From assembly GCA_043782755.1 (NCBI GenBank), contig JAYWAC010000240.1, forward strand, positions 1 to 64,000: DNA of 64,000 nt. Direction: 5' to 3'. The position numbers and the translations under genes are program-made. The notes under the pieces were generated by a model. It was not told the DNA's origin. It was given only the letters and a program-made list of their open reading frames with translations, and made no database searches. This document shows, piece by piece, positions 17,780 to 26,362 of this stretch; positions within the stretch are counted from its first letter, which is position 1, and each line of letters opens with the position of its first letter. The DNA comes from JADJYF01 sp043782755 (GTDB taxonomy: Bacteria > Pseudomonadota > Gammaproteobacteria > Ga0077536).

Positions 17780-18246
17780 GCGCTGCCACGGCCCGCGCTA
17801 AAGCCCGCGCCAGCGGCTTCATGCGGGACATCGAGTTGTCGCTGCCTTTGCAACTGTTGAAAGCGCGTGAAGCGGCGATGGCGCGCTTTCGGCCGATGCT
17901 GAGAAGTCATGGCCTGACGGAGCAGCAATGGCGCGTCATTCGCGTGCTGGCTGCCGCCGATGCGCTTGATGGTCGCGAGTTAGCCCGCCGCAGTTTTCTG
18001 CTTGCGCCCAGTCTGACCCGTATCCTGCAGAATTTCGAAGCGCTGGGCGTGATCAAGCGTGGTGCGCATGCGAGTGATCAGCGACGTGCCTTGTTTGAAT
18101 TGACCCGCAAGGGTCGCAAGGTTTTCGATGAGGTGGCACCGGACTCCGAGCGTTTGTATGGCGGCATCGCCGCTGAGTTCGGGGTGGAGAAGCTGGAGAC
18201 CTTGTATCAGCTGTTGGCGGAGTTCTCGGCGGCGCTCTCTGTGTAG
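17776..18246 (+). CDS. hpaR: MarR-family regulator of aromatic catabolism (HpaR-like)
   Basis: A 156-residue winged-helix protein starting at GTG 17776, overlapping the hpaG stop by four bases. The core reads HGLTEQQWRVIRVLAAAD, LLAPSLTRILQNFEALGVIKR and a wing DQRRALFELTRKGR. The length and TEQQWRV signature match HpaR-type repressors of homoprotocatechuate genes, which are normally relieved by pathway acids. It is the last gene of the operon, whose promoter contains a TTAACATGTTAA palindrome, implying autoregulation. A second, similar regulator lies at 19737-20219. Confidence 0.85.
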   Translation: MSAATARAKARASGFMRDIELSLPLQLLKAREAAMARFRPMLRSHGLTEQQWRVIRVLAAADALDGRELARRSFLLAPSLTRILQNFEALGVIKRGAHASDQRRALFELTRKGRKVFDEVAPDSERLYGGIAAEFGVEKLETLYQLLAEFSAALSV

Positions 18247-18269
18247 GTGCGATTTCATTCGCATCTACA
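18242..18269. repeat. REP-like palindrome, family A, at hpaR 3' end
   Basis: TGTAGGTGCGA and TCGCATCTACA are 11-bp arms (one mismatch) around TTTCAT. The element begins inside the hpaR stop codon and lies between convergent hpaR and hpaB. It may also serve as a bidirectional transcription stop. Confidence 0.7.
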
Positions 18270-18279
18270 CAGAGTCGAC

Positions 18280-19740
18280 TCAAGTTCTGTGCAGCAACTC
18301 TTCCACGCGCGCGATCATCTCGTCCTTGTTGTAGAGGTCGTAGTAGATCGATGCCATGACGGTCTGCGGTCCGAAGAAGAAGCGCTCGTATAAAGTCTGA
18401 CGACTGCCGAAAGCCGAGACCGCGACATCGTGGGCGAGACGGAACAGCGCGACGCGCTCGCGACTGTCGAGATTGATGGTCTGGAAGTACTGCGCGATAT
18501 CGGGCGCGATCGCATTGCCGAAGTCTGCTTCGCAGGGGATCGCCATCAAGGAACTCGAGCCCAGCAACTGCACCAGCTCGATCAGGCGCGGGTACATTTT
18601 CGGAAACAGATTGCGCGAAGTATCGAGCGGACGGCGCAGCGGCATGAACACACCGCGCTGATCGGCATGGGCCTGGCCTTCACCCGCATAGCGGAAGGCG
18701 CGCACGCTCTCGGCTATCCACATCGCTTCCGCGATCTGCGCCTTGACCTCCATGTCCTTGTCTTTGCCGGTGGCGCGCGCCATCGCGCACAACAGGCCGA
18801 CGATGAATTCGGCCTTGGCCAGCTTGCCGCATACCACCTGATGCATCATGTGGATGACGGCATTGGTCTCGGAGAAGGCGCGATTGCACAGCAAGGGATC
18901 GCGGTACATGAACACCCGTTCCCACGGCACCAGCACGTTGTCGAACACCACCACCGCATCCATTTCCTCGAAGCGCGAGGCGAGCGGCGCGTCATAGTGC
19001 GACTGCGAGTGATCGTAGCTGTCGCGACAGATGAGGCGTATGCCTGGTGTGCCTATCGGCATCGCGAAGGCAAACGCAAAGGGCAGGTTGTCGGGGGAAG
19101 CGGTCAGCAAGGTCGAGGGGAATACTTCGATTTCGTCGGCATGAGGCCCCAGCGTCGCGAGCAGGCGCGCGCCGTTGACGATGATGCCGGCATCGGTTTC
19201 CTTGACGAGTTGCAAGGCGACCTTGTCACTATATTTGCCTTCCTTGGCCTGCGCGTGATTGAAGGTTGGATTGACCAGCGTATGGGTCAAGACTTTGTCG
19301 TTGTCGCGCACATAGTCGTAGTAGCGCCGCATGTTGTCGCCGAATTCAGGACGCCCTTGCGCGAGGAAATCGGCACCAGCCGCGAAGGCCATCACCGAAG
19401 CGTTCTTGTAGTCCGGTGTGCGACCGAACATGCCGTTAGACCAGCTCGCCCATTCGTAGAAGGCCGCGCCGCGGCGCGCGACATCGGCGGGTGAGCGCGG
19501 TGTGAGGAAGGACATGCCGTAGCGCCGGCCGTTCTGTTCATAGGTGAGTTTGTCGGCCAGCGCCGGGTCGAATTGTCGATCCATGAAACCCGCCAGTGTA
19601 TGGGCTCCACGACCTAAACCGGGTTCGGTGGTGACATCGGCGACACGCTTGCCAGCGAGCCATACTTCGCGTCCATCCTTAAGGCCGGCCAGATATTGAC
19701 GGCCGTTGCGTATGCCGCTGCCGGCGCTTGCTGTGCTCAT
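18280..19740 (-). CDS. hpaB: 4-hydroxyphenylacetate 3-monooxygenase oxygenase component (HpaB-like)
   Basis: A 486-residue FADH2-dependent phenol hydroxylase of the HpaB family. It shows the N-terminal RNGRQYLAGLKDGREVWLAG block, YYDYVRDNDKVLTHTLVNP, ARLLATLGPHADEIEVFPS and VFDNVLVPWERVF. The family length is about 480-520, so it is complete. HpaB ortho-hydroxylates 4-hydroxyphenylacetate or related phenols and needs reduced flavin from a reductase (HpaC). No HpaC-like flavin reductase is seen in the window, so it must be elsewhere. Its ATG overlaps the preceding marR stop. The real phenolic substrate could differ from 4-hydroxyphenylacetate. Confidence 0.87.
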   Translation of the reverse strand: MSTASAGSGIRNGRQYLAGLKDGREVWLAGKRVADVTTEPGLGRGAHTLAGFMDRQFDPALADKLTYEQNGRRYGMSFLTPRSPADVARRGAAFYEWASWSNGMFGRTPDYKNASVMAFAAGADFLAQGRPEFGDNMRRYYDYVRDNDKVLTHTLVNPTFNHAQAKEGKYSDKVALQLVKETDAGIIVNGARLLATLGPHADEIEVFPSTLLTASPDNLPFAFAFAMPIGTPGIRLICRDSYDHSQSHYDAPLASRFEEMDAVVVFDNVLVPWERVFMYRDPLLCNRAFSETNAVIHMMHQVVCGKLAKAEFIVGLLCAMARATGKDKDMEVKAQIAEAMWIAESVRAFRYAGEGQAHADQRGVFMPLRRPLDTSRNLFPKMYPRLIELVQLLGSSSLMAIPCEADFGNAIAPDIAQYFQTINLDSRERVALFRLAHDVAVSAFGSRQTLYERFFFGPQTVMASIYYDLYNKDEMIARVEELLHRT

Positions 19741-20219
19741 GATTTTTTCCTCTTGCGTAGTGGCGGTGTGCGCGCTGATGCGACGGACGCAGGTGGTGTC
19801 TCGCCGGCCAGACGCAGCAGGCCGAATTCCAGTTGTGCCCAGGTGGTGTCGTCCAGCGAAGCCTTCAGTTCGGTGTAGACCTTGGCGACTTCGGGCATGA
19901 GCTTTTCTTCCAAGCGACGGCCGGCGCGGGTCGCGGCCACATACATCACGCGCCGATCTGTTTCTGAACGCCGCCGCGCTATGAGGCCACTAGCGGCCAG
20001 CCGGTCAAGCACACCTATCAAGCTGGGCGGCGGAATCAGGGTCAGCCCGGCCAGTGCGTTCTGCGCGATTTCCTGGTGTTCCCATAACACCCGCAACACC
20101 CGCCATTGCTGTTCGGTCAAGCCGGCGGCGGTGAAGATACGGCGGAAGCGCGGCATCACTGCGTCCAGCGCGCGATACAACAGCATCGGCAAGGAATGGC
20201 TGAAGTCCTGCATTGCCAT
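19737..20219 (-). CDS. Second MarR-family regulator, coupled to hpaB
   Basis: A 160-residue MarR protein: AGLTEQQWRVLRVLWEHQEI, LIPPPSLIGVLDRLAASGLIAR, wing ETDRRVMYVAATRAGR. It is clearly paralogous in layout to the regulator at 17776 (both TEQQWRV), but the recognition helix differs (LIPPPSLIGVLDRL versus LLAPSLTRILQNFEAL). It overlaps hpaB by four bases and is preceded by the TTAA operator array at 20238-20264, so it probably controls its own hpaB transcript. ATG 20219 is taken as the start; a second ATG at 20213 is possible. The C-terminal tail is rich in Arg, Lys and Pro. Confidence 0.87.
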   Translation of the reverse strand: MAMQDFSHSLPMLLYRALDAVMPRFRRIFTAAGLTEQQWRVLRVLWEHQEIAQNALAGLTLIPPPSLIGVLDRLAASGLIARRRSETDRRVMYVAATRAGRRLEEKLMPEVAKVYTELKASLDDTTWAQLEFGLLRLAGETPPASVASARTPPLRKRKKS

Positions 20220-20237
20220 GGCGGCGGAGCGCTCTCG

Positions 20238-20264
20238 TTAATAACTTAATCGTTAATATATTAA
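20238..20264. promoter_or_regulatory. TTAA operator array upstream of marR-hpaB
   Basis: Overlapping TTAA half-sites occur here: TTAATAACTTAA (20238-20249), TTAATCGTTAA (20246-20256) and the perfect palindrome TTAATATATTAA (20253-20264). The larger inverted repeat ACTTAAT...ATTAAGT spans 20244-20266. It lies 19 bases upstream of the marR start. The TTAA-N4-TTAA form matches the palindrome at 15931-15942, consistent with one or both MarR proteins binding here. Confidence 0.65.
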
Positions 20265-20330
20265 GTAATCGTCCGAGATAGCAAGCACTAGAAGTGCATG
20301 GCTTCGTGTGCGGCGGGGCGAGCAGCAGCC

Positions 20331-22742
20331 TCAGGCGGCGGCGGTTTGCGCCTCGAGCTTATCGATGAGTTCGCCGAGCACGCGGTCGAACAGCGGGTCC
20401 GCTTCAGCGCGGATGATGATTGCGCGCTTGTCCTTCATCTGCTGGGCGAGATCGATGAGCGTGGTGTCGCGCATCATGTCGCCCTGGCGGTTGGTGAACA
20501 AATAGCGACCGGTGGTCGGGCTGATCCAGGTGAAGCGGCCGCGCGCGACGGTACCGCCGGCGTCGGTGAATTCCATCCAGTCGCCGAGATCGAGCGTCGT
20601 GATCTCCTCGACATAGTGTTCGAGGTCGGCATCGTTCGGCAGCTCGTCGATGAAGGTATTGACAGGGTCGTCGATGACCGACTCCGGTTCAAAAACCGAG
20701 AAATCGATATCGAGCTCGATGGGCTCGCCGACCTTGCGCTCGAAGATGCGTGCCAGACCACGTTTGATGAATTCCTCGCTGGACGGGTCGTTGACGTCGG
20801 CTGGTTTGGCTGGCGTCACGGGGATAGTCTCGGGGCCATGACTCAGCTTGCGCGCCGCGATGCTCGATTCCTCGATGTTCTTGATCGCCACCACATGCAG
20901 GCTGGCGAGCATGCTCAGGAATTTTGAGCATTCGGGATTCGACATTTCTAACGTCACCATACCGCGCTTGATGCTCTTCAGCATGCGCGGCAGACGTACG
21001 CTCAATTGCTTGCGATCTTCGGGCGTGGTCTTGGGCTGCACCGACCACACCAGTTCATCGACGGTGTCGAGGTGAGCTTGCCATTCTTCGCTACCGACGC
21101 CCTGTTCGACATGGGCGATGATGAGCAGTTGACGCCAGTAGTCGAGCACGAAGTTCTGTACGAACTCGCGCACGTCGAAACCCTTCAGACGCGCGCGCAA
21201 TTCTTCGTCGACCGCCATCTTGGCCAACACGATCTGTTCGCGAGTGCGTAGCGAGCGTGAGGATTTTTCCGCGCGCTGTTCGGCATTAGCCGTTTCTTGT
21301 TCGATGAAGGCGCTGAAATCGTCCAGCACTTGCTGGAACAGCGCAACGTCGTCGTCGAATTCGCTGACGATGCGCTCGACGGCCTTTTCGATCTTGTCGT
21401 AGAGCGCATCGGACTGCGGCAGGCCTTCGTACCAGCCGACCGCCGCGCGCGCCAGGGTATCGAGCAGACGCCGTGCCGGATGGGTCTTGTGGGAAAACAC
21501 CTCGCGTTCGAGGAGCGCGACTTTCAAGACCGGGATTTGCAGGCGGCTGAGCAAGGCTTTCAGCGCGTCGGGAATGGATTTGTCCTGCAGGATGTAATCG
21601 AACAGCAGGGACACGATTTCCAGCGTCATGTCTTGGGTCGGCGCCATCTGCCCCAACACACCGCTAGTGCGCAGACCACGCAACACATTGGCTTGTCCCT
21701 GCGACACCCATGCACCACCGCTTTCGCCGTTGCCGAGGCCGATTCCTGCTCCAGTACCGGCCATCAAGTCACTGCGCTGCAAGTGTGTCAGCGTATCGAC
21801 CAGCGCCGGCACGCTCAGGAATTCACCCACCTGATCTAGATTCAGGCTCGGAAAGCCGCCGACACCGCCCGCTCCGCCGGCCAGATTGACGATGGTCGGT
21901 AGCCCACCCCCCCGTATGCCGAGACCCGCGCCCATGGCGGTCGCACCACCGACACTGCGGCCGGCCTGGCTTTGCATCAATTGCGTGAGCGTCGAGAACA
22001 CATCGTCACCGCTCGCTTCGACGCGCTCGTCGTTGCTCTCGATGATCACGCGGGTGCGACGCGACGCGGTGTTGGCGCTGGGATTGTTCAATTGCGGCAG
22101 CACACCACCATGGGCGAGCAACTGGTTCAGTTCGGCATAGAAAGGCAGGATGGCCGGCGTGCCAATCTTGTCGAACAGTTTATAGAGTGTGATGCGCGCT
22201 TCGATGTCGGCATCGAGCGTTTCGCAGGCATCGCGCAATGCACGCCCGATGGCGAGTGGACTTAAGGGATTGTTCTCATCGGTGAGCGTGGACTGCTTGA
22301 GTAGCACGGCCAGGCGCTGTTCGACGGCGAACAGTTCGCGCGCGCAGCGGTTTTTCGCGTTGGCGACGAAGGTATTGATGGCGAGGTCTTCTTCCACCTC
22401 ATCCATGCCGATCAGAGACAGCTCGCCCTCGAAAGCGCTCGACAGACCGCGTGCGCCGGGCCGTGGCGGTTCGCTGGCGTCGCGCAGGCCGCCGCGCAGA
22501 TTCTTCAGGAAAGCCGCTTCGACCTGCCCACGTTTCAAGCGCAGTTCGCGCATGGCGTCGAAGAACCGATTCTGGCGCCGCGAGTTGTCGGCGCCATTAG
22601 CGAATTTGAACAGGACATCGTCGGCCTGGGTCAGCACTTCCTTCAGAATCTCAGGCAGCCGCGAACTGGCAAGGCGCTGGCACTCGTCCATGAGTAGTTT
22701 GGATTTGGTCGGGACGATGGGCGTGACAGTGGCAGTTGCCAT
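20331..22742 (-). CDS. DUF1631 family protein with C-terminal PilZ-like region
   Basis: An 803-residue protein matching DUF1631 (long, mostly helical proteins of beta- and gammaproteobacteria, sometimes misannotated as thymidine phosphorylase). N-terminal DECQRLASSRLPEILKEVLTQADDVLFKFANGADN is typical. A Gly-rich low-complexity stretch lies around 265-300. The C-terminal ~110 residues (GDWMEFTDAGGTVARGRFTWISP then RYLFTNRQGD) look PilZ-like, although I do not see a clear RxxxR. PilZ regions bind cyclic di-GMP, which would connect it with the GGDEF/EAL protein at 2758. The ATG has GGGGA upstream. The cellular role is unknown. Confidence 0.85.
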   Translation of the reverse strand: MATATVTPIVPTKSKLLMDECQRLASSRLPEILKEVLTQADDVLFKFANGADNSRRQNRFFDAMRELRLKRGQVEAAFLKNLRGGLRDASEPPRPGARGLSSAFEGELSLIGMDEVEEDLAINTFVANAKNRCARELFAVEQRLAVLLKQSTLTDENNPLSPLAIGRALRDACETLDADIEARITLYKLFDKIGTPAILPFYAELNQLLAHGGVLPQLNNPSANTASRRTRVIIESNDERVEASGDDVFSTLTQLMQSQAGRSVGGATAMGAGLGIRGGGLPTIVNLAGGAGGVGGFPSLNLDQVGEFLSVPALVDTLTHLQRSDLMAGTGAGIGLGNGESGGAWVSQGQANVLRGLRTSGVLGQMAPTQDMTLEIVSLLFDYILQDKSIPDALKALLSRLQIPVLKVALLEREVFSHKTHPARRLLDTLARAAVGWYEGLPQSDALYDKIEKAVERIVSEFDDDVALFQQVLDDFSAFIEQETANAEQRAEKSSRSLRTREQIVLAKMAVDEELRARLKGFDVREFVQNFVLDYWRQLLIIAHVEQGVGSEEWQAHLDTVDELVWSVQPKTTPEDRKQLSVRLPRMLKSIKRGMVTLEMSNPECSKFLSMLASLHVVAIKNIEESSIAARKLSHGPETIPVTPAKPADVNDPSSEEFIKRGLARIFERKVGEPIELDIDFSVFEPESVIDDPVNTFIDELPNDADLEHYVEEITTLDLGDWMEFTDAGGTVARGRFTWISPTTGRYLFTNRQGDMMRDTTLIDLAQQMKDKRAIIIRAEADPLFDRVLGELIDKLEAQTAAA

Positions 22743-23087
22743 GGCGGAATCCCCGCGATCTTTAGGTTCGTGCGCCCTTGAGCGACATCGCGGCGAGAAT
22801 CCTGAGGGCTTGCGGCCCGCAATCGGGTGTGCATGTGACGCCCGTCACTTGGGCTTGTAACAGTTTGTGACGAAGTCTGCAGGGTGAACGCCTGAGCGCC
22901 GCGCGCCAGCCGTAGGCGTCGGTCGCCCAGCGATGACCGACAGTGCGTCGCACACAGCTACATCTGTGTCGAATTTATCGGCGAGCTAAGCCGCGACTTG
23001 AGAGACAGTCACCGTCCCGTGCCTGTTCTTGGGCGCGCCGCCTTGAGGATAATGGCTGCCATTTTCACGCCAACGACCAAGGATCCG
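22743..23087. other. Intergenic region between divergent DUF1631 and rraB-like genes
   Basis: About 345 bases with no supported gene. The only notable signal is the CRP/Vfr-like dyad at 22834-22849, listed separately. Small frames here lack ribosome sites or family features. Confidence 0.5.
22834..22849. promoter_or_regulatory. Possible CRP/Vfr-like site
   Basis: TGTGACGCCCGTCACT matches TGTGA-N6-TCACA at nine of ten defined positions. It lies 85-107 bases upstream of the DUF1631 start, a position compatible with regulation. A single match of this length can occur by chance. Confidence 0.3.
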
Positions 23088-23435
23088 ATGATGGAAAGAG
23101 ACTACGCGCAGTATCCCGACGATGAGAACGGCAATGTGCTGTGGAAGATGCAGCAGGGCGGCGACCAGCTTGATATTCCCCGCGAAGTCGATTTCGTGGT
23201 GATTTTTCCGAGCGAGCAGGCCGCCATGGATTTCGCCGTGCGTCTGCTGCGCTATGGCCAGAAGGTTTCCATGGGCCAGTCGCAAGGGGTGTCGGATTTT
23301 CCCTGGCAGGTGCAGGCTCATCCGATCATGGTGCCCAGCTACGAACACGTCAGCAGTTATGAGAGACAGCTCGGTAAGGACGCGACGGCACTGGGCGGGC
23401 GCAATGACGGCTGGGGGTGTTACGGGCGCGAGTGA
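23088..23435 (+). CDS. rraB: RraB-like protein (regulator of RNase E activity B family)
   Basis: I chose the ATG at 23088 (or the adjacent 23091) because AGGA lies 6 nt before it and the family begins here. The frame upstream to 22998 is unlike the family. The ~115-residue acidic product begins MMERDYAQYPDDENGNVL and continues GGDQLDIPREVDFVVIFPSEQAAMDFA, matching the RraB domain (DEDNGDVL and DFxVxFP features). RraB proteins bind RNase E and modulate mRNA decay in gammaproteobacteria. It is monocistronic. The functional role is inferred from the domain only. Confidence 0.8.
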   Translation: MMERDYAQYPDDENGNVLWKMQQGGDQLDIPREVDFVVIFPSEQAAMDFAVRLLRYGQKVSMGQSQGVSDFPWQVQAHPIMVPSYEHVSSYERQLGKDATALGGRNDGWGCYGRE

Positions 23436-23456
23436 CGGATAGGCGCTGAAACGAAT

Positions 23457-23472
23457 GTGCGAATGGTCGCAC
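23457..23472. repeat. REP-like palindrome, family A
   Basis: GTGCGAATGGTCGCAC (GTGCGA, ATGG, TCGCAC), followed by CTATAAGG, lies between the convergent rraB-like and MFS genes. It is nearly identical to the copy at 26849. Confidence 0.7.
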
Positions 23473-24729
23473 CTATAAGGGGAGGCCCAAATCCGTAGCA
23501 TTCTTGAAGGTGCGAATTAATTTCTTCCGGCGCGCGGTGACCGCAATCCAGTAGCCGAGGGTGCCGAGCAGGGCGCCGGCAAACACTACCCACAACATCG
23601 CGCGACTGCTGCCGGTCGCCGACCACACTTGCGCGGTCAGCGAGGGTGCGGTCGCCATCGCGACTGACATCGGCAAGGCGATGGCGCCCATGGTGCGCGC
23701 GAAATGCTCGCGGCCCAGCCATTCGACGGGCGCGATACCACGCAGGATAGTGGTGATGCCGTGACCGGTGGCGAAACAGATCGCGAACAGATAAAGCCAG
23801 CCAGCCTGGTGCGGCGCCAGGATCAGGATCAGCACAGCGAGCGGCGAGAGCGACGAAGTGAAAGCGCCGAGTCGTGCGATCGAGGCATGGCGCGCGATGG
23901 TCACGATCACCATGCGCGCCGCGACTTGCATCGGCCCGATCAGGGCGAAGGCAGTGAAGATCACCGTGTCCGGTACCTGCTCGGCGCGCAGCACTGGCAC
24001 GAATTGAAAGATGATGCTGGAGGCAGTCAGGCTGTAGGAGGTGTACCACAGCGCCAAACCCCAGAACACCGGGTTGCGCAGGCGACGACGCATGACTACG
24101 CGACCGCGCATCTGTCTCATCGGATGATGCGCTTTACCGCCCGCCTTGCATGGCGGCACGAAGCACCAGTGCACCGGCGCGCAATAGAGCAGATTGAGCG
24201 CGCCGAGGATGGCCATGGTCGCGCGCCAGTCGAGCACATTGATGAGATGACCGCTCAGGGGCACGAACACCGTACCCGACAGGCCAGTGACCATGCTCGC
24301 CGCGATGATGCCGCGCCGCGCCTCCTTGCCGAACGCCTGATTGATGACCGCCATCAAGGGTTCCATAAGACAGCAGGCCATGCACACACCGAGCATTGAC
24401 CACATCACGAAGAACTGCGGCAGCGTGCGAATATCAGACCACAGCAAGAGCAGTAAACCGGCACCCAGCGAGCCCAAGCTCATGAGCCAGCGACCGCCGT
24501 TGCGATCGAGCAGCGTACCGATGGGATAGGCCACCACGCCGGTCATCAACAGCCCTAAGGTCAGGGCCGAGTTCATGACCGGCTGCGACCAGCCGAGCTC
24601 GCGCTGCATGGGACCAGAGAACAGCGAAAAGCTGTAATACATCGTGCCCCAGGAGGTCATCTGTGCAAGCGCCAGTGGCCACAGCATCACCCAGGGCTCG
24701 TGACGTCGGTTCCAGAGTTGTCCTATCAA
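23473..24729 (-). CDS. MFS transporter (monocarboxylate/OFA-like)
   Basis: A 418-residue major facilitator with about 12 membrane segments. The N-terminal half has LALAQMTSWGTMYYSFSLFSGPMQRELGW, followed by the loop motif GTLLDRNGGRWLM (G-x-x-x-D-R-x-G-x-R), characteristic of the OFA/monocarboxylate branch. The C terminus is a cytosolic basic tail. It probably takes up or exports an organic acid. It is not in an operon with the ring-cleavage genes. The substrate cannot be predicted. Confidence 0.85.
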   Translation of the reverse strand: MIGQLWNRRHEPWVMLWPLALAQMTSWGTMYYSFSLFSGPMQRELGWSQPVMNSALTLGLLMTGVVAYPIGTLLDRNGGRWLMSLGSLGAGLLLLLWSDIRTLPQFFVMWSMLGVCMACCLMEPLMAVINQAFGKEARRGIIAASMVTGLSGTVFVPLSGHLINVLDWRATMAILGALNLLYCAPVHWCFVPPCKAGGKAHHPMRQMRGRVVMRRRLRNPVFWGLALWYTSYSLTASSIIFQFVPVLRAEQVPDTVIFTAFALIGPMQVAARMVIVTIARHASIARLGAFTSSLSPLAVLILILAPHQAGWLYLFAICFATGHGITTILRGIAPVEWLGREHFARTMGAIALPMSVAMATAPSLTAQVWSATGSSRAMLWVVFAGALLGTLGYWIAVTARRKKLIRTFKNATDLGLPL

Positions 24730-24840
24730 GCGGGTGTCCGGGAGCGCGGCGGCGTGATCAACAGGGTGGCATTATGTTGGATCGCGCGGTGGGCAGGAAT
24801 TGCGCGATGAAGCAGATCTGTCGAAGGCGGAGGATTTTCC

Positions 24841-24874
24841 TCCCGTAGGCGCGAGTTCATTCGCACCTACGGGA
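24841..24874. repeat. REP-like palindrome, family A (long stem)
   Basis: Arms TCCCGTAGGCGCGA and TCGCACCTACGGGA are 14 bp with one mismatch around GTTCAT. This is the longest stem of the family here, placed just before the SDR fragment. Confidence 0.75.
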
Positions 24875-24912
24875 GAGATGGCGCAAAGGATACCGATGAA
24901 TAAAATGTCACC

Positions 24913-25209
24913 ATGACCCACCGCGCTGATCTTCTGGCGGCATTGGCGTGGGAACTCGAGGCCGAGGGCGTGCGCGTCTGCGCGCTGTGCGCGGGCTTCA
25001 CGTATTCGGAATTCCACGATGTGACGAACACCCACGCCCAGCTGGCAGCGCTATCCAGGTGGCTGTGGATGAGTGCGGAACGGGTCGCCGAAGAAGGGCT
25101 GGCGGCGGCTGAAGCAGGCCGGCTGGTCCCTATTCCCGGCCGCATCAACCGCGTCATCGGACATTATCTTGCGCGGCGCGGATCGCGACGCTTGCGTGAT
25201 ATTCACTGA
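24913..25209 (+). pseudogene. C-terminal fragment of an SDR dehydrogenase
   Basis: The 98-residue frame carries only the last third of an SDR: ADLLAALAWELEAEGVRVCALCAGFTYSEFHDV, WLWMSAERVAEEGLAAAEAG and RLVPIPGRINRVIGHYLAR match the region after the YxxxK catalytic motif. The Rossmann TGxxxGIG half and the active-site Tyr/Lys are absent, and no SDR-like sequence lies in the 60-100 bases upstream. It is probably a deletion remnant. A REP-like element ends 39 bases upstream and may mark the breakpoint. Translation of the fragment is possible but would give no SDR activity. Confidence 0.7.
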
Positions 25210-25214
25210 GCCAT

Positions 25215-26018
25215 ATGGCTCGTCAGCGAGGGTTCCAGCGTTTGAGCATACAAGTATCGTGGCAGGATCAAATCGCGCCGGTGGTCGCGGCCCTTCGCCA
25301 AGCACGCCGCGTGGTGGTGTTGAGCGGCGCCGGCATGTCGGCCGATTCAGGACTGCCGACCTATCGCGGCATCAACGGTCTCTATAACGACATCGAGATC
25401 GAGCAAAACATGCCCATAGAGGAAATTCTGCACGCCTATACTCTCGCGCGTAATCCGGCGCTGACCTGGAAATACATCGCGCAGATCGACAACGCCTGTC
25501 GCGCCGCCGCACCGAACGACGGACATCGTGTACTGGCGCAATGGGATGCGCGTTTCGAGTGTTGGGTAGTGACGCAGAATGTCGACGGCTTTCATCGCGC
25601 CGCCGGCAGTCGCAATGTGATCGAGCTACACGGCAATCTGTCGCGCCTGTATTGCTGCGCGTGTCGCGCCCCGTTCAACAATCTCGATTTTGATCTGAGC
25701 GTATTGCCGCCACGCTGCACGCATTGTGATGGACTGGTGCGGCCCGACGTGGTGTTGTTCGGCGAGCTGTTAGCGCAGAGCGCGGTCAATCAATACGAGC
25801 TTGAACTGGCACGCGGCTTCGATGTCATGATCGCGGTCGGTACTACCGCCGCCTTTCCCTACATCGCCGAGCCGCTGCTGAACGCGACCGCGCGCGGCTG
25901 CATAACGGTCGAGATCAACCCCGACAGCACCACGCTTTCCAACGACGTGCGCTATCGCATTGCGGGCCCGGCGTGCGAGGTTTTGTTGGCGCTTGAGCTG
26001 CAACTTTCACGGAGCTGA
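25215..26018 (+). CDS. Sir2-family NAD-dependent protein deacylase
   Basis: A 267-residue sirtuin. It has VVVLSGAGMSADSGLPTYRG (NAD-binding GAGxSxxSGxPxYR), TQNVDGFHRAAG, the catalytic His in ELHGNL, and a four-Cys zinc knuckle (YCCAC...CTHC), then LFGE and VGTTAAFPYIAE. These support NAD-dependent lysine deacetylation or deacylation. The ATG at 25215 is five bases after the SDR fragment stop, with GAG as a weak ribosome site. Internal TTG/GTG starts are alternatives. A Pat-like acetyltransferase at 41830 could be its functional opponent. Confidence 0.9.
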   Translation: MARQRGFQRLSIQVSWQDQIAPVVAALRQARRVVVLSGAGMSADSGLPTYRGINGLYNDIEIEQNMPIEEILHAYTLARNPALTWKYIAQIDNACRAAAPNDGHRVLAQWDARFECWVVTQNVDGFHRAAGSRNVIELHGNLSRLYCCACRAPFNNLDFDLSVLPPRCTHCDGLVRPDVVLFGELLAQSAVNQYELELARGFDVMIAVGTTAAFPYIAEPLLNATARGCITVEINPDSTTLSNDVRYRIAGPACEVLLALELQLSRS

Positions 26019-26362
26019 CAGCGCGTTCGCCGCGAGCACCTCGCGGTTTCCTCGGGCAGCGCTGCGATCTGGCCCACGAGGCTGGCGATTTCTCGGAAAA
26101 ATCGGCCAAAAAGCTCGTGCAAGGGCTTCCCTTTTCGGTGGCGGTGATTATAGTAGCGCGGTCGATTTCGACCTGTTGCACGAAAGCGTCCCTAGCCTGA
26201 CGAAAACGTGCGGTCGAGCTCGTGCCCGGCGCTACTCGAATGTCAGCGTCGTCGCACCAGTCTTCGCCCATGACAGGACCGATAGACCCAGAACGAAAGT
26301 TGCGACGACTAAATCAAGAATCTAGCGACTCCAATACGCTGCCACCTTACAAGGGAGACATC
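26019..26362. other. Intergenic region upstream of the HU-like gene
   Basis: About 344 bases with no supported gene. It must contain the HU-like promoter. A TATAGT hexamer at 26149-26154 could be a -10 box, but I see no convincing -35 element at the right distance. Confidence 0.4.

Noticed and set aside
18430..19494. 354-codon frame antisense to hpaB
   Set aside because: His/Arg/Glu-rich translation typical of antisense to a real GC-rich gene; no ribosome site or domain.
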